The translations under genes and the position numbers were made by a program. The notes beneath the pieces are model-generated. The model did not search any database. It was not told the origin of the DNA and worked only from the letters and a program-made list of their open reading frames with translations. A stretch of DNA of 64,000 bases, from NCBI RefSeq assembly GCF_036885605.1, contig NZ_CP142523.1:2046001-2110000 (forward strand), given 5' to 3'. The stretch comes from Janthinobacterium sp. TB1-E2. GTDB lineage: Bacteria > Pseudomonadota > Gammaproteobacteria > Burkholderiales > Burkholderiaceae_D. Within the stretch, counting starts at the first letter, position 1; each line of letters begins with the position of its first letter. Shown here piece after piece: positions 55,141 through 63,653 of this stretch.

Positions 55141-55427
55141 TTGCTCAGCACATTCTTTGTATTTGAAAAGTTCAGGTTATTCATGATTTGATCATTAAAA
55201 TTTTCAACTATTTTAACAGATTGGAGGCGCCCTAATAACTGAATGGACATCCCGGCGATGCGGTGCCGCCTCCGCCCGCAGTACAGGCGGCCAAGCATCG
55301 GCGCAAGGACAAGAGGCCCCCAGGCTGCTCACTGATGCCGTAGCGTCCATATGCCTCAATCATCGCTGGTGATACTATCCCCATGGCAAAGGTCTCCCAC
55401 GCGCAATCTTCTTACACCCGTGAACCA

Positions 55428-55835
55428 ATGAAAAACACCACTATCGAATATCGTCATAACTTTCCCCTTGATCCGCTGGACGTTGTTCGCGTGTTCGATC
55501 AATCCGGCATCAAGCGGCCCACCAGCAACCTCCCTCGAATCGCGCGCATGTTTGCCGCGCCTTGCCTGGTGCTGTCGGCATGGGTGGATGGCGAGCTTGT
55601 GGGGCTGGCCCGTTCGCTGACCGACCATGCGTATTGCTGCTACCTCTCGGACCTGGCCGTAGACAAGCAGTACCAGGGCCTCGGTATCGGCAAAGAACTT
55701 GTCAAACGCACCCAGGCCATCATCGGCGAGGAAGTGTCCTTGATATTGCTGTCCGCCCCCGATGCCATGTCCTACTATCCGACACTTGGTTTTGAGCCTG
55801 CCGGCAATGCTTTCGTCATTCGGCGCAAACATTGA
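55428..55835 (+). CDS. GNAT family N-acetyltransferase
   Basis: 135 residues from the ATG at 55428 (an ATG at 55383 would add 15 residues). GNAT fold: VVRVFDQSGIKRP, YLSDLAVDKQYQGLGIGKELVKRTQ with the acetyl-CoA loop Q/R-x-x-G-x-G/A, and LLSAPDAMSYYPTLGFEPAGNAFVI at the end. The substrate is unknown. It is close to the next gene on the same strand. Confidence 0.88.
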   Translation: MKNTTIEYRHNFPLDPLDVVRVFDQSGIKRPTSNLPRIARMFAAPCLVLSAWVDGELVGLARSLTDHAYCCYLSDLAVDKQYQGLGIGKELVKRTQAIIGEEVSLILLSAPDAMSYYPTLGFEPAGNAFVIRRKH

Positions 55836-55865
55836 GTGAGCGCTTCAAGCCATTCCTGCGCCCTG

Positions 55866-56330
55866 ATGAAACCCGTCTACACCCTCGCCGAAGCCCTGGC
55901 ACAAGACCCGGCCCGTATCGCCAAGACCCGATCTCTCACTCTCGACAGTTCCAGGCCCCGCATGGGCCTGAAAGGCAGCCAAGGCCTGTTCGCTTCGGAC
56001 GAGTGGTGGGAAAGCATCAAAGCCGGGCGCATCCAGACGCAAACGGTGACGGGCAGGATCGAGCGCATGTATTTCGCGGGCCAGGATAGCCGGCGTGGCG
56101 ATCAAGTCAACAGTTTTACCTTGCGCCTGGCGGATGGCTCGACATTCGACGAGAGCATCTACACGCACCGCAAGCAGGACACCAAGCTGTTCGTGCCTGG
56201 CGCCATGGTGACGATGGTGTATGCGCTGGACGAACTCAAGGAGCAGCCGGCCGCCGACGGTAGTGTCAATGTGGCGCGTATCGTGCTGGAAGGGTATTGT
56301 GTCTTTCAGCCACACGAGCCATCTGCATAG
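55866..56330 (+). CDS. conserved hypothetical protein, 154 aa
   Basis: No family recognised with confidence. From the ATG at 55866: PVYTLAEALAQDPARIAKTRSLTLDSSRPRMGLKGSQGLFASDEWWESIKAGRI, then a beta-rich part (TVTGRIERMYFAGQDSRRGDQVNSFTLRLADGSTFDESIYTH, GAMVTMVYALDELK). No signal peptide or helices. It lies 30 bp after the GNAT gene. A GTG at 55836 is a possible earlier start. Confidence 0.7.
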   Translation: MKPVYTLAEALAQDPARIAKTRSLTLDSSRPRMGLKGSQGLFASDEWWESIKAGRIQTQTVTGRIERMYFAGQDSRRGDQVNSFTLRLADGSTFDESIYTHRKQDTKLFVPGAMVTMVYALDELKEQPAADGSVNVARIVLEGYCVFQPHEPSA

Positions 56331-56428
56331 AATTGACCTCGGACAAATTCCTCACTGGAATTCGTTTGACCGCCTCACGCGCCAGGTCTAGAGTCAACAA
56401 GGAGACTTCAACCGACTGCGTCCCCCCC

Positions 56429-56632
56429 ATGGCCAAGCCCTTTCCCCTGAACCCCAAGAACCCCGAACGCATCTGCTGGGGCTGCGACAAGTATTGCCCG
56501 CCGGACGCCATGCGTTGTGGCAATGGTTCCGAGCGCACGCAGCACCCGATCGAGCTGTTTGGGGAAGGCTGGAATGACTGGGGGCTGGCGGCGGCCGACA
56601 GGGCCGACAAGGAGCCGGAGAATAAGCCTTGA
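56429..56632 (+). CDS. DUF3079 family protein
   Basis: 67 residues: MAKPFPLNPKNPERICWGCDKYCPPDAMRCGNGSERTQHPIELFGEGWNDWG. The three or four Cys (CWGC, C, C) suggest a small metal site, and ELFGEGWNDWG is the family ending. Role unknown. The start is set at the ATG after a C-run because the domain begins there. A broken copy of its 3' part occurs at 59419-59467. Confidence 0.88.
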   Translation: MAKPFPLNPKNPERICWGCDKYCPPDAMRCGNGSERTQHPIELFGEGWNDWGLAAADRADKEPENKP

Positions 56633-56696
56633 TGGCAATCCCCGCCACGCATTGACCCGCTACAATTCCTCATTGCGTCCGAGCTGAGGAATCACC

Positions 56697-57191
56697 ATGC
56701 AAGAAACCCTGTCCCGCTGGCTGGAAAGCAATGCCGGCGATTGCCCATTCGTCGAGCACCCGGCCGTGCACACCATCGATGAAGCACTGATTCATGTGCC
56801 AGCCATGCCCGGCTTGATGGTGAAGAATCTGTTCGTGCGCGACGAGAAGGGGCGGCGGCATTTTCTCGTCATCGTGCCTTTCGACAAGCGCATCGGCCTG
56901 GCGGCGCTGGGACGTTTGCTGCCGTCGAGCAAACTGAGCATGGCTTCGCCCGAACGCCTGCTGCAGCACCTGGGCATCACGCCTGGGGCCGTCAGTCTGT
57001 TTGCGCTGATCCACGACAGCGCGCAGGCGGTGGAACTGCTGCTGGACCAGGCTGTGTGGGACGCTGATTCAGTGCAAGCTCATCCGCTGCGCAACACGGC
57101 CACGGTGGCGCTGTCGCATGCCGCCTTCGTCGATTTCCTTGCGCATACAGGCCACGTGCCCCGCATTCTGAACGTACCGGCAGCTATTTAA
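56697..57191 (+). CDS. YbaK/ProX-type aminoacyl-tRNA deacylase (prolyl-tRNA editing)
   Basis: 164 residues of the PrdX/YbaK family, free-standing editing enzymes that remove Ala or Cys from tRNA-Pro. Seen: HTIDEALIHVPAMPGLMVKNLFVRDEKGRRHFLVIVPFDKRIGLAALGRLL with the conserved Lys, LSMASPERLLQHLGITPGAVSLFALIHD, and HPLRNTATVALSHAAFVDFLAHTGH. It is convergent with the MFS gene. Confidence 0.93.
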   Translation: MQETLSRWLESNAGDCPFVEHPAVHTIDEALIHVPAMPGLMVKNLFVRDEKGRRHFLVIVPFDKRIGLAALGRLLPSSKLSMASPERLLQHLGITPGAVSLFALIHDSAQAVELLLDQAVWDADSVQAHPLRNTATVALSHAAFVDFLAHTGHVPRILNVPAAI

Positions 57192-57201
57192 ATAGGGTCT
57201 T

Positions 57202-58437
57202 TCAATGCCCGGTCACGGGCGCGCCGCCGCTGCGCCGTCCCGGCCGGAAACCGTGTTCGCGGGCCGACCAGGCGACAAGGAAGGCCAGCACCAGCAAGCT
57301 CACCATCGCCCACGGGAAAGCGCCCGCGCCCCAGGTTTCCAGCAGGGCGCCACCCACCACGCCCGCGGCCGCAATCGCCCCATTCCACGCCACCACATTC
57401 ATCGACAAGGCCACGTCGGCGCCGCTGCCGGCCGTGTCCGCCAGCGCCGTTTGTAAAAGCGTTGCCGCGCCGCCAAAGCTCAGTCCCCATATGGCCATGC
57501 CCACGTAGATCAGGGTGGGGATGTACGACGCGAGGCCCAGCACGAGGGCCGTCACGGCGAACACGACCAGGCTGGCCAGCACGGTGGCGCGCAGGTGGCG
57601 CTCGACCAGCTTGCCCGTGATCCAGATGCCGGCCATGGCGGCGGCGCCGAAGACGAGCAGCACCAGGTCGATTCGCCGCGTCAATCCGGCCGGCGCGACG
57701 AACGGGGCGATGTAGGTGTAGAGAATGTTGTGGGCCAGCATCCAGGCGATGACGACGGCCAGCACGGGGCGCACGCCCGGCGTCGTGAAGACGCGGCGCA
57801 GGGGCAGGCGTTCATGGACGGACTGGCCCGGGTAGTCGGGCACCTTCGCCAGCACCCAGGCGATCAGGATCAATGTCAGTGCAGAAATGATCCAGAACGC
57901 GGCGCGCCAGCCGACGAGCGAGCCGAGCAAAGTGCCCAGCGGCACGCCCAGGGACAGGGCGACGGGGGCGCCCACCATGGCCAGCGCCAGGGCACGGCCT
58001 TGCTGATGCGGCGCCACCATGCGACGCGCGTAGCCGGCGAGCAAGCTCCACGCCAGCCCGGCCGCCATGCCGGCAAAGAAGCGGGCCGCCAGAGTCAGCC
58101 AGTAGTGCGACGACAAGGCCGTGACGGTATTGAACACGAGAAAGCCGATGATGGTCAGCAGCAGCACGTTGCGGCGGCGCCAGCCGCGCGTGGCGATGGT
58201 GAGCGGAATGGCCGCCAGCAGGGAGCCGAGCGCGTAGGCCGTGACCATTTGCCCGGCCAGCGCGGCGCTGATGTCGAGCCCCGCGCTGATCTGCGGCAGC
58301 AAGCCGGCGGGCAAGGTTTCAGTAACGATGCAGATAAAACCCGTCATGGCCAGGGCCAGCAGGCCGGCAACGGGGAGGCGGTCGGCCAGCACTGGGCTGG
58401 TTCCGGTAGTGATAGTGGCGTGATTCACGGCAAACAT
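57202..58437 (-). CDS. MFS transporter, DHA1/AraJ-type efflux
   Basis: 411 residues, 12 predicted helices, of the AraJ/sugar-efflux branch of MFS. Seen: LPVAGLLALAMTGFICIVTETLPAGLLPQISAGLDISAALAGQMVTAYALGS and, in helix 5, GAPVALSLGVPLGTLLGSLVGWRAAFW. Exported compound unknown. It is divergent from a TetR regulator with two repeated operator-like sites between, so induction by its substrate is likely. Confidence 0.92.
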   Translation of the reverse strand: MFAVNHATITTGTSPVLADRLPVAGLLALAMTGFICIVTETLPAGLLPQISAGLDISAALAGQMVTAYALGSLLAAIPLTIATRGWRRRNVLLLTIIGFLVFNTVTALSSHYWLTLAARFFAGMAAGLAWSLLAGYARRMVAPHQQGRALALAMVGAPVALSLGVPLGTLLGSLVGWRAAFWIISALTLILIAWVLAKVPDYPGQSVHERLPLRRVFTTPGVRPVLAVVIAWMLAHNILYTYIAPFVAPAGLTRRIDLVLLVFGAAAMAGIWITGKLVERHLRATVLASLVVFAVTALVLGLASYIPTLIYVGMAIWGLSFGGAATLLQTALADTAGSGADVALSMNVVAWNGAIAAAGVVGGALLETWGAGAFPWAMVSLLVLAFLVAWSAREHGFRPGRRSGGAPVTGH

Positions 58438-58489
58438 CCTTGTAAAGTAATCGGGCGCAGAAATCCCACGACCGTTATAGCGGTATATA

Positions 58490-58557
58490 TGTATCGATCA
58501 GTATAAATATAGGCGATGGCGCGCCGCGTTGTCAACGACTTCTGTATCGAGTAGTAT
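58490..58557. promoter_or_regulatory. two candidate TetR operators
   Basis: TGTATCGATCAGTAT (58490-58504) and TGTATCGAGTAGTAT (58543-58557) differ at two bases and are spaced 53 bp apart between the divergent MFS and TetR genes. Their AT-richness contrasts with the GC-rich middle. Confidence 0.65.
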
Positions 58558-58593
58558 GTAAGTAGCGTATAAGCAGATGAGAAGGAGCGATGG

Positions 58594-59211
58594 ATGGCGC
58601 AAATGGGACGGCCGCGCACGTTCGACCGGCAGGCAGCGGTGGAACAGGCCATGTTTTTATTCTGGCAACAGGGGTATGAATCGACGTCCTTGAGCCAGCT
58701 CAAGGCGAGCCTGGGCGGCGGCATTTCCGCGCCCAGCTTTTATGCGGCGTTCGGTTCGAAGGAAGCGCTGTTCCGCGAGGCGGCGCAATGCTATCTGGAC
58801 ACGTTTGCCCGCGTGACGGAATGCCTGTGGGACGATAGCCTGGCGCCGCGCGCGGCCATTGAGCAGGCCTTGCGCCAGTCGGCCAGCATGCAGTCCGAGC
58901 CGGGCCACCCGCCCGGCTGCATGGTGGCGCTCGGCTGCATGAGCGCGCCGACGGCCGAGCATGCGGCCGTGGCTGCACCGCTGACGGCTTCGCGCGCCCG
59001 CACGCGCGCCGGCTTCGTGCACTGCGTCAAGCGGGGCATGGCCAGCGGCGAATTGCCAGCAGATATGGATGCAGTGGCGCTGGCGTCCGTCTTCGACAGC
59101 TTTTTATCGGGCGTGGCGATCCAGGCCCGCGATGGCGTTGGCTACGCCGTGTTTGACTCTGCCATTACGCAGGTGATGCGCGTGTGGGATGTCAGCCGCT
59201 TGACCGCCTAG
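58594..59211 (+). CDS. TetR/AcrR family transcriptional regulator
   Basis: 205 residues. N-terminal helix-turn-helix: RPRTFDRQAAVEQAMFLFWQQGYESTSLSQLKASLGGGISAPSFYAAFGSKEALFREAA. The C-terminal ligand domain (GHPPGCMVALGCMSAP, ARTRAGFVHCVKRGMASGELPADMD) matches the AcrR-like subgroup. It is divergent from the MFS gene, the probable target, and its stop overlaps the remnant GNAT sequence by a few bases. Confidence 0.93.
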   Translation: MAQMGRPRTFDRQAAVEQAMFLFWQQGYESTSLSQLKASLGGGISAPSFYAAFGSKEALFREAAQCYLDTFARVTECLWDDSLAPRAAIEQALRQSASMQSEPGHPPGCMVALGCMSAPTAEHAAVAAPLTASRARTRAGFVHCVKRGMASGELPADMDAVALASVFDSFLSGVAIQARDGVGYAVFDSAITQVMRVWDVSRLTA

Positions 59212-59412
59212 GCTGTAAAGCGAAACTCCAGCACATCGTCGCCATACTTGTCCGTTTCGCCCGTCGCCGTCCAGCCCAGGTAGCGGTAAAAGCCGAAGGA
59301 GCGCGAGGCGGGATCGCTGGAGCAGCCGAGGAACAGCCGCTGATGGCCTTGGGCCCGCAGTTCCGCCATTACCAGTTCCAGCAAGGTCTTGCCGATGCCT
59401 AAGCCTTCGAAT
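59208..59412 (-). pseudogene. 5'-truncated GNAT acetyltransferase remnant
   Basis: The C-terminal 66 residues of the GNAT at 63150-63617 (FEGLGIGKTLLELVMAELRAQ ... GDDVLEF) are present without the N-terminal two thirds. Positions 59224-59412 match 63163-63351 at 186 of 189 bases. Upstream of the join the frame continues into unrelated sequence with no family signal. Recent duplication. Confidence 0.9.
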
Positions 59413-59418
59413 GCGGGC

Positions 59419-59467
59419 GAGCTGTTTGGCGAAGGCTGGAATGACTGGGGGGCTGGCGGCGGCTGAC
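59419..59467 (+). pseudogene. fragment of a DUF3079 gene
   Basis: 49 bp match 56552-56599 in the DUF3079 gene (GAGCTGTTTGG ... GGCGGC) with two substitutions and one extra G that shifts the frame. It is joined 6 bp from the GNAT remnant, showing that this stretch is a rearrangement scar. Confidence 0.85.
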
Positions 59468-59675
59468 AAGGAAAATGGCGCGGACAAGAGGACGCCATGA
59501 GCCGATGGTGGCCAGGCGGCAAACTGCTTGTCGGCGGCTGAAACCGTCCACTCTTCGCTTTCCTCCGCGAAGCACGATAATCGGCGCATCGCCTGTGCGC
59601 CACGCTCATTACCTATTGAACACGCCAAGACCGGGCTAAGTGCCTGGGTGAACCATCGGCATCCCCCTTCTGAAA

Positions 59676-59718
59676 CTAAAAAGGGCTGAAGCCTGTGCAA
59701 GACAGGACTCAGCCCTTG
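59676..59718 (-). terminator. intrinsic terminator of the TonB-dependent receptor gene
   Basis: Minus-strand stem AAGGGCTGA/TCAGCCCTT with an inner CCTGT/ACAGG stem, followed by a run of five U. It lies 35 bp beyond the receptor stop. Confidence 0.9.
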
Positions 59719-59752
59719 GCTATCGGCGCACCATCACGCCGGCAGCAGGCGA

Positions 59753-62608
59753 TTACATGAAGTGGTAGTTGGCGCTGATACGGAAGTAGCGGCCTTGACC
59801 ATTGTGCAACTGTGGATTGAAGCCTTCCACTGCGTAACGTGGATCGTATGGCGCCTTGATATCAAACAGGTTCTTGATATTGAACGACAAGGTTAGATCC
59901 TTGAAGCCCGTGTAGGAATACGCCATATTGGTCGTCGTCCAGCTCTTCACGTCGCAGCTGCTGATGTAGTTGCTGTACTTCGGCAAGCCACCGAGTCCAT
60001 ATGCCGACTTCGGTTGACCCACGCCGTACTGGCAATATGGTTTCTCGTAGACCACGTCGTTGTCGCTACGGCGCAGCAACGATACGGGACCGACGAAATC
60101 TACCGACGTCGTCAGCGAGTGGTCGCCACGCGTCCAGTTGACGGACAGGTTGCCGCGGTTCTTCGGATTGTCGCCGACCGAAGTCGCATAGTCGGACAGG
60201 CCGCCGTTCGCACCGGAGGTGTCGGTTGCCACTTCGCCCGGACGCTCGGCGCGCTTGAAGCTCATCAGATAGCTCCAGTTCAGGTTGGCGGTCAGACGGC
60301 CCAGATCGCCCAGCGATTTGCGGTACGCCACTTCGAAATCGATGCCCTGCACTTCGGTGCTGCCCTGGTTCACATACGAACGGTTGACCTGGGAAATCGG
60401 ACCAGAGTTAGGCACCACGTTGCCATTGCCATCGGTCACCAGGTTGACCGGATTGTTGTCGCGTATGACGCTGCCAGGGTAGCGGTCTTGACGATCAACC
60501 ATGTACTGCGCACTGAACAAGGCGGTTTCATCCACTTTCTTGATGCGGTAGTAATCGACCAGCACGTCGATTTCCTTGGTCGGCGCCAGAATCAGGCCCA
60601 GGGAGTAGCTCTTCGATGTTTCAGGACGCAGATCAGGCGTGGCTGCGGACAGGCTGGAAATGCCTTTCTTGCAATCGCTGATATCGGCGCCGGAGGCAGG
60701 GTGAACGCCGTCCGGGCAGCGCAGCGGGTCGACCACGTTGCTGAACGACTGCACGCCGCCAGGCGAAACCTGGGTCAGCGCAGGGGCGCGGAAGCCTTCG
60801 GCATAGGTGCTGCGCACGGCCACGCGGTCGCTGATGGTCCACTTGGCGCCGACTTTCGGCACGAAGTTGGCCTTCAGGTTAGGATATTTGTCGTAACGGC
60901 CGGCAAAGTCCATTTCAAAGTATTTCGCAAACGGCGTGCGTACTTCGATGAAGGTCGAGCTGACATTGCGGCGGCCGTCGGCCGACGAGTTGGCCAGGCC
61001 GATGATGTCGCCGCGCTGGGTCGCCATGTCTGGCGTCAGGCCGATTTTTTCTTGACGGAATTCTGCGCCAAAGGCCACGCCAACCTGGCCGCCGGCCAGC
61101 TGGCCAAATGCGGTACTGGCCTTGGCGTCGACTTGCGTTACCTGGGCATAGCCGCGGTTTTCCAGGTCGCGCGTGACGCTAGGATCGGCATTGACCTGCG
61201 CCAGGGTCCAGTTTTGCGTCATGACTTTTTCCAGGGTCGGGCGATACAGCATGCCGTTCCAGTTTTCGACGCGCTCGGCACGGTTCCACAGTACGGCCGT
61301 TTCCCAGTCCCATGCACCAGCCGTGCCGCGCACGCCGGCGAGCAAGCGATAGGTTTCGTTCAGATTGACAGCGCCGCCAGGGGCGCTGACGCGGTAGCCG
61401 ACCGCGGCGCGCTGCGTCGAAAACGGATTGTCAGGATGACCTACCGGCAAGATCATCTGGAACTGCTGCGGTGCGCCGTTGAGTTGATACACGGTGGTCG
61501 AAGCCGTACTGCGGAAGGCCGTTGGCACGCGCAGATAGGTGCGCTCGGAACGGCTGTAGCCGGCTTCGGCAAAGGCGGTCATGTCCTGGTTGATCTCGAA
61601 TGTGGCGCGCGACAGGATGTTGGCGTCCTTGCCGGCGCTTTGCACTTCGGCGTAATCGTCGATGTTGAAGTTGCAGAAGGTGCGGCCTACCAGCGGGTCG
61701 CTTGCCAGCATGTTGTGCGCCGCCATGTTGCCGGTAATTTGCTGCGACGTAGGGCAGTCCAGGCGATTGACGATTTGCGCGCGCTGGGCGTAAGTGGTGG
61801 CGAATTTCTTCGTGCCTGGCACTGTCTCAGCGTAGAAGAAAGGCGACGTGGTTAGACTGCTGGAGAACGGGTTCAGGCGGCCGTTGATGTCGGCATACAT
61901 GCCTCTCTCGACGTCCTTTTCGTTCTTGATGATGGTGCTGTCGCGCTTGGCTACGTCAAAGCTGACGAAGGCATTGAAGCGGTCCTTGCCAAAGCCGAAG
62001 ATGCCGCTGGCGCTCTTGCGGGCAAATTCGCCGTCGTCGTTGGCGCTGATGCTGGCGCTCATTTCGGCGCCCGTGTACTTGGTTTTGGTAATGAAATTGA
62101 CTACGCCGGCGATGGCGTCGGAACCATACACGGCCGAGGCGCCATCCTTGAATACTTCGACGCGTTCGATGGCCGACACGGGAATGCTGTTCAAGTCATA
62201 GACGGCCGATTTGCCCTGGTTCGGGTCGGCATAGGCGGATGCGGTGATGCGGCGGCCATTGAGCAAAATCAGCGTGGAAGACGAACCGAGGCCACGCATG
62301 GAGGCGGTTGCCGCACCGCGGGCGAAGCCGCCGTCGGTCACGTCCACCGACGAGCCCGAGCCGAAAGCAGGGATCGAGTGCAACAGTTCGGCCACAGTAT
62401 TGGCGCCGGTGGCGGCAATCTGCTTGGCATTCAAGGTCTGGATAGGCGAGGAGCCTTCTTTTTCCGTGCGCTTGATGTTCGAACCGGTTACCAGGACTTT
62501 TTGCAAGGCCGGCTCTGCCGGTGCTTCCTGTGCAAATGCCATATGGGATGAGGATAATGTCAATGCGACAGCGACGACGCTGCGCTTCAAAACAAACTTC
62601 TTAGTCAA
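59753..62608 (-). CDS. TonB-dependent outer-membrane receptor
   Basis: 951 residues, larger than typical siderophore receptors. Signal peptide ends AFA|QE near 26. Plug domain at about 32-155: VLVTGSNIKRTEKEGSSPIQTL resembles a TonB box region, then MRGLGSSSTLILLNGRRI, IERVEVFKDGASAVYGSDAIAGVVNFITK. A 22-strand barrel fills the rest, with RPETSKSYSLGLILAP and the closing YFRISANYHFM (Met, not Phe, as last residue). No substrate-specific neighbours; members of this plug type often take up peptides or oligosaccharides, so the iron link is not assumed. Confidence 0.93.
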   Translation of the reverse strand: MTKKFVLKRSVVAVALTLSSSHMAFAQEAPAEPALQKVLVTGSNIKRTEKEGSSPIQTLNAKQIAATGANTVAELLHSIPAFGSGSSVDVTDGGFARGAATASMRGLGSSSTLILLNGRRITASAYADPNQGKSAVYDLNSIPVSAIERVEVFKDGASAVYGSDAIAGVVNFITKTKYTGAEMSASISANDDGEFARKSASGIFGFGKDRFNAFVSFDVAKRDSTIIKNEKDVERGMYADINGRLNPFSSSLTTSPFFYAETVPGTKKFATTYAQRAQIVNRLDCPTSQQITGNMAAHNMLASDPLVGRTFCNFNIDDYAEVQSAGKDANILSRATFEINQDMTAFAEAGYSRSERTYLRVPTAFRSTASTTVYQLNGAPQQFQMILPVGHPDNPFSTQRAAVGYRVSAPGGAVNLNETYRLLAGVRGTAGAWDWETAVLWNRAERVENWNGMLYRPTLEKVMTQNWTLAQVNADPSVTRDLENRGYAQVTQVDAKASTAFGQLAGGQVGVAFGAEFRQEKIGLTPDMATQRGDIIGLANSSADGRRNVSSTFIEVRTPFAKYFEMDFAGRYDKYPNLKANFVPKVGAKWTISDRVAVRSTYAEGFRAPALTQVSPGGVQSFSNVVDPLRCPDGVHPASGADISDCKKGISSLSAATPDLRPETSKSYSLGLILAPTKEIDVLVDYYRIKKVDETALFSAQYMVDRQDRYPGSVIRDNNPVNLVTDGNGNVVPNSGPISQVNRSYVNQGSTEVQGIDFEVAYRKSLGDLGRLTANLNWSYLMSFKRAERPGEVATDTSGANGGLSDYATSVGDNPKNRGNLSVNWTRGDHSLTTSVDFVGPVSLLRRSDNDVVYEKPYCQYGVGQPKSAYGLGGLPKYSNYISSCDVKSWTTTNMAYSYTGFKDLTLSFNIKNLFDIKAPYDPRYAVEGFNPQLHNGQGRYFRISANYHFM

Positions 62609-63149
62609 TTCACTTCTCCGTACAGGTCATTCTCAGGACCCGTTTTTATGCGAAAAACTGTTGAAACAAGCGCATCGCGATAAGCGCGCGCCTGCCAACC
62701 CGATCTAGTTGACCGTTCAAGTGCAGTCATTTTTGTAAAATGTGATATTCATTTTACCTAGCAGACACATAAAAACATTTCTATGCAGGCAATGTCAATT
62801 TTATCTAGTACTGTTGCTCTTATTTACAACAGTAAAGATTTTCTTAACAAATAGATGCTACTGAAATTTCCGTTTTTTCAGCAGGTGATGAACGGAAGGA
62901 CGCGCGCGCAGCGTGAGGCGGTGGGCATGAGAGAACATGCCGCTTCGGGCGGGCCACCTGTGATTCAAGGCTGTTGCCTTGCTGTCAATTCACGTGTGGC
63001 GGGAAATTGTCAACAGGAGTTTTTTTGATAACAGTGGAATAGCTGTCGCCAATATGCCGATATCGTCATGATGTAGAGCGCAAGTGGCTGTGGGAAAAGT
63101 GACGGGCTGCGCATGACAGAGGCGATGACGGTCCTCCCCTCCCTTGTTG
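62609..63149. other. 541-bp intergenic region upstream of the TonB receptor
   Basis: AT-rich core at 62710-62880 with candidate promoter TTGACA (minus, 62793-62798) and a weak -10 near 62770. No gene or structured RNA recognised; the right part is GC-richer filler. Confidence 0.4.
62809..62834 (-). promoter_or_regulatory. perfect inverted repeat upstream of the receptor promoter
   Basis: TACTGTTG (62809-62816) and CAACAGTA (62827-62834) are perfect complements separated by 10 bp. The repeat ends 11 bp upstream of the TTGACA box on the minus strand, a position suited to an activator or repressor. Confidence 0.55.
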
Positions 63150-63617
63150 TCAGTTGAGCATGAACTCCAGCACATCGTCGCCATATTTGTCCGTCTCGCC
63201 CGTCGCCGTCCAGCCCAGGTAGCGGTAAAAGCCGTAGGAGCGCGAGGCGGGATCGCTGGAGCAGCCGAGGAACAGCCGCTGATGGCCTTGGGCCCGCAGT
63301 TCCGCCATTACCAGTTCCAGCAAGGTCTTGCCGATGCCTAAGCCTTCGAATTCCGGCAGCAGGGCCAGGACGATGATTTCGCCCGTGTCGCGCTCGCCAA
63401 AGCAGTAGCCGACCAGTTGGCCGTCGTGATGGCAGACCTGGCCAGGCAGGCTGCCCGAACGCATCATTTCCGCCCAGGAATCGGCCGTGATACCGACTTC
63501 CGCCAGACGTTCTTTTGGGATGGCATTTTGCCGCGTCTTGCCGCGCAATTCGATGAAGGCCGGCGTGTCTTCCTCTTTGGCGGCATGAAAAGTAATCGAT
63601 GCTGGATGTGTCGTCAT
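63150..63617 (-). CDS. GNAT family N-acetyltransferase, intact copy
   Basis: 155 residues with the GNAT fold: VGITADSWAEMMRSG, QVCHHDGQLVGYCFGERDTGEIIVLALLPEFEGLGIGKTLLELVMAELRAQ (acetyl-CoA loop GLGIGK), LGCSSDPASRSYGFYRYLGWTATGE. The substrate is unknown. Its 3' 189 bp are duplicated at 59224-59412. Confidence 0.9.
   Translation of the reverse strand: MTTHPASITFHAAKEEDTPAFIELRGKTRQNAIPKERLAEVGITADSWAEMMRSGSLPGQVCHHDGQLVGYCFGERDTGEIIVLALLPEFEGLGIGKTLLELVMAELRAQGHQRLFLGCSSDPASRSYGFYRYLGWTATGETDKYGDDVLEFMLN
63163..63351 (-). repeat. 189-bp direct repeat, right copy
   Basis: 186 of 189 bases match 59224-59412 in the same orientation. The two copies enclose the TonB receptor gene (about 3.9 kb). 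Confidence 0.92.
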
Positions 63618-63653
63618 ATGTGTTGTTCGATGGTGTCGGATTGGGGGTAAATA

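Noticed and set aside
60014-61855. 613-aa open frame on the plus strand
   Set aside because: Antisense to the TonB-dependent receptor; composition is typical of shadow translation.
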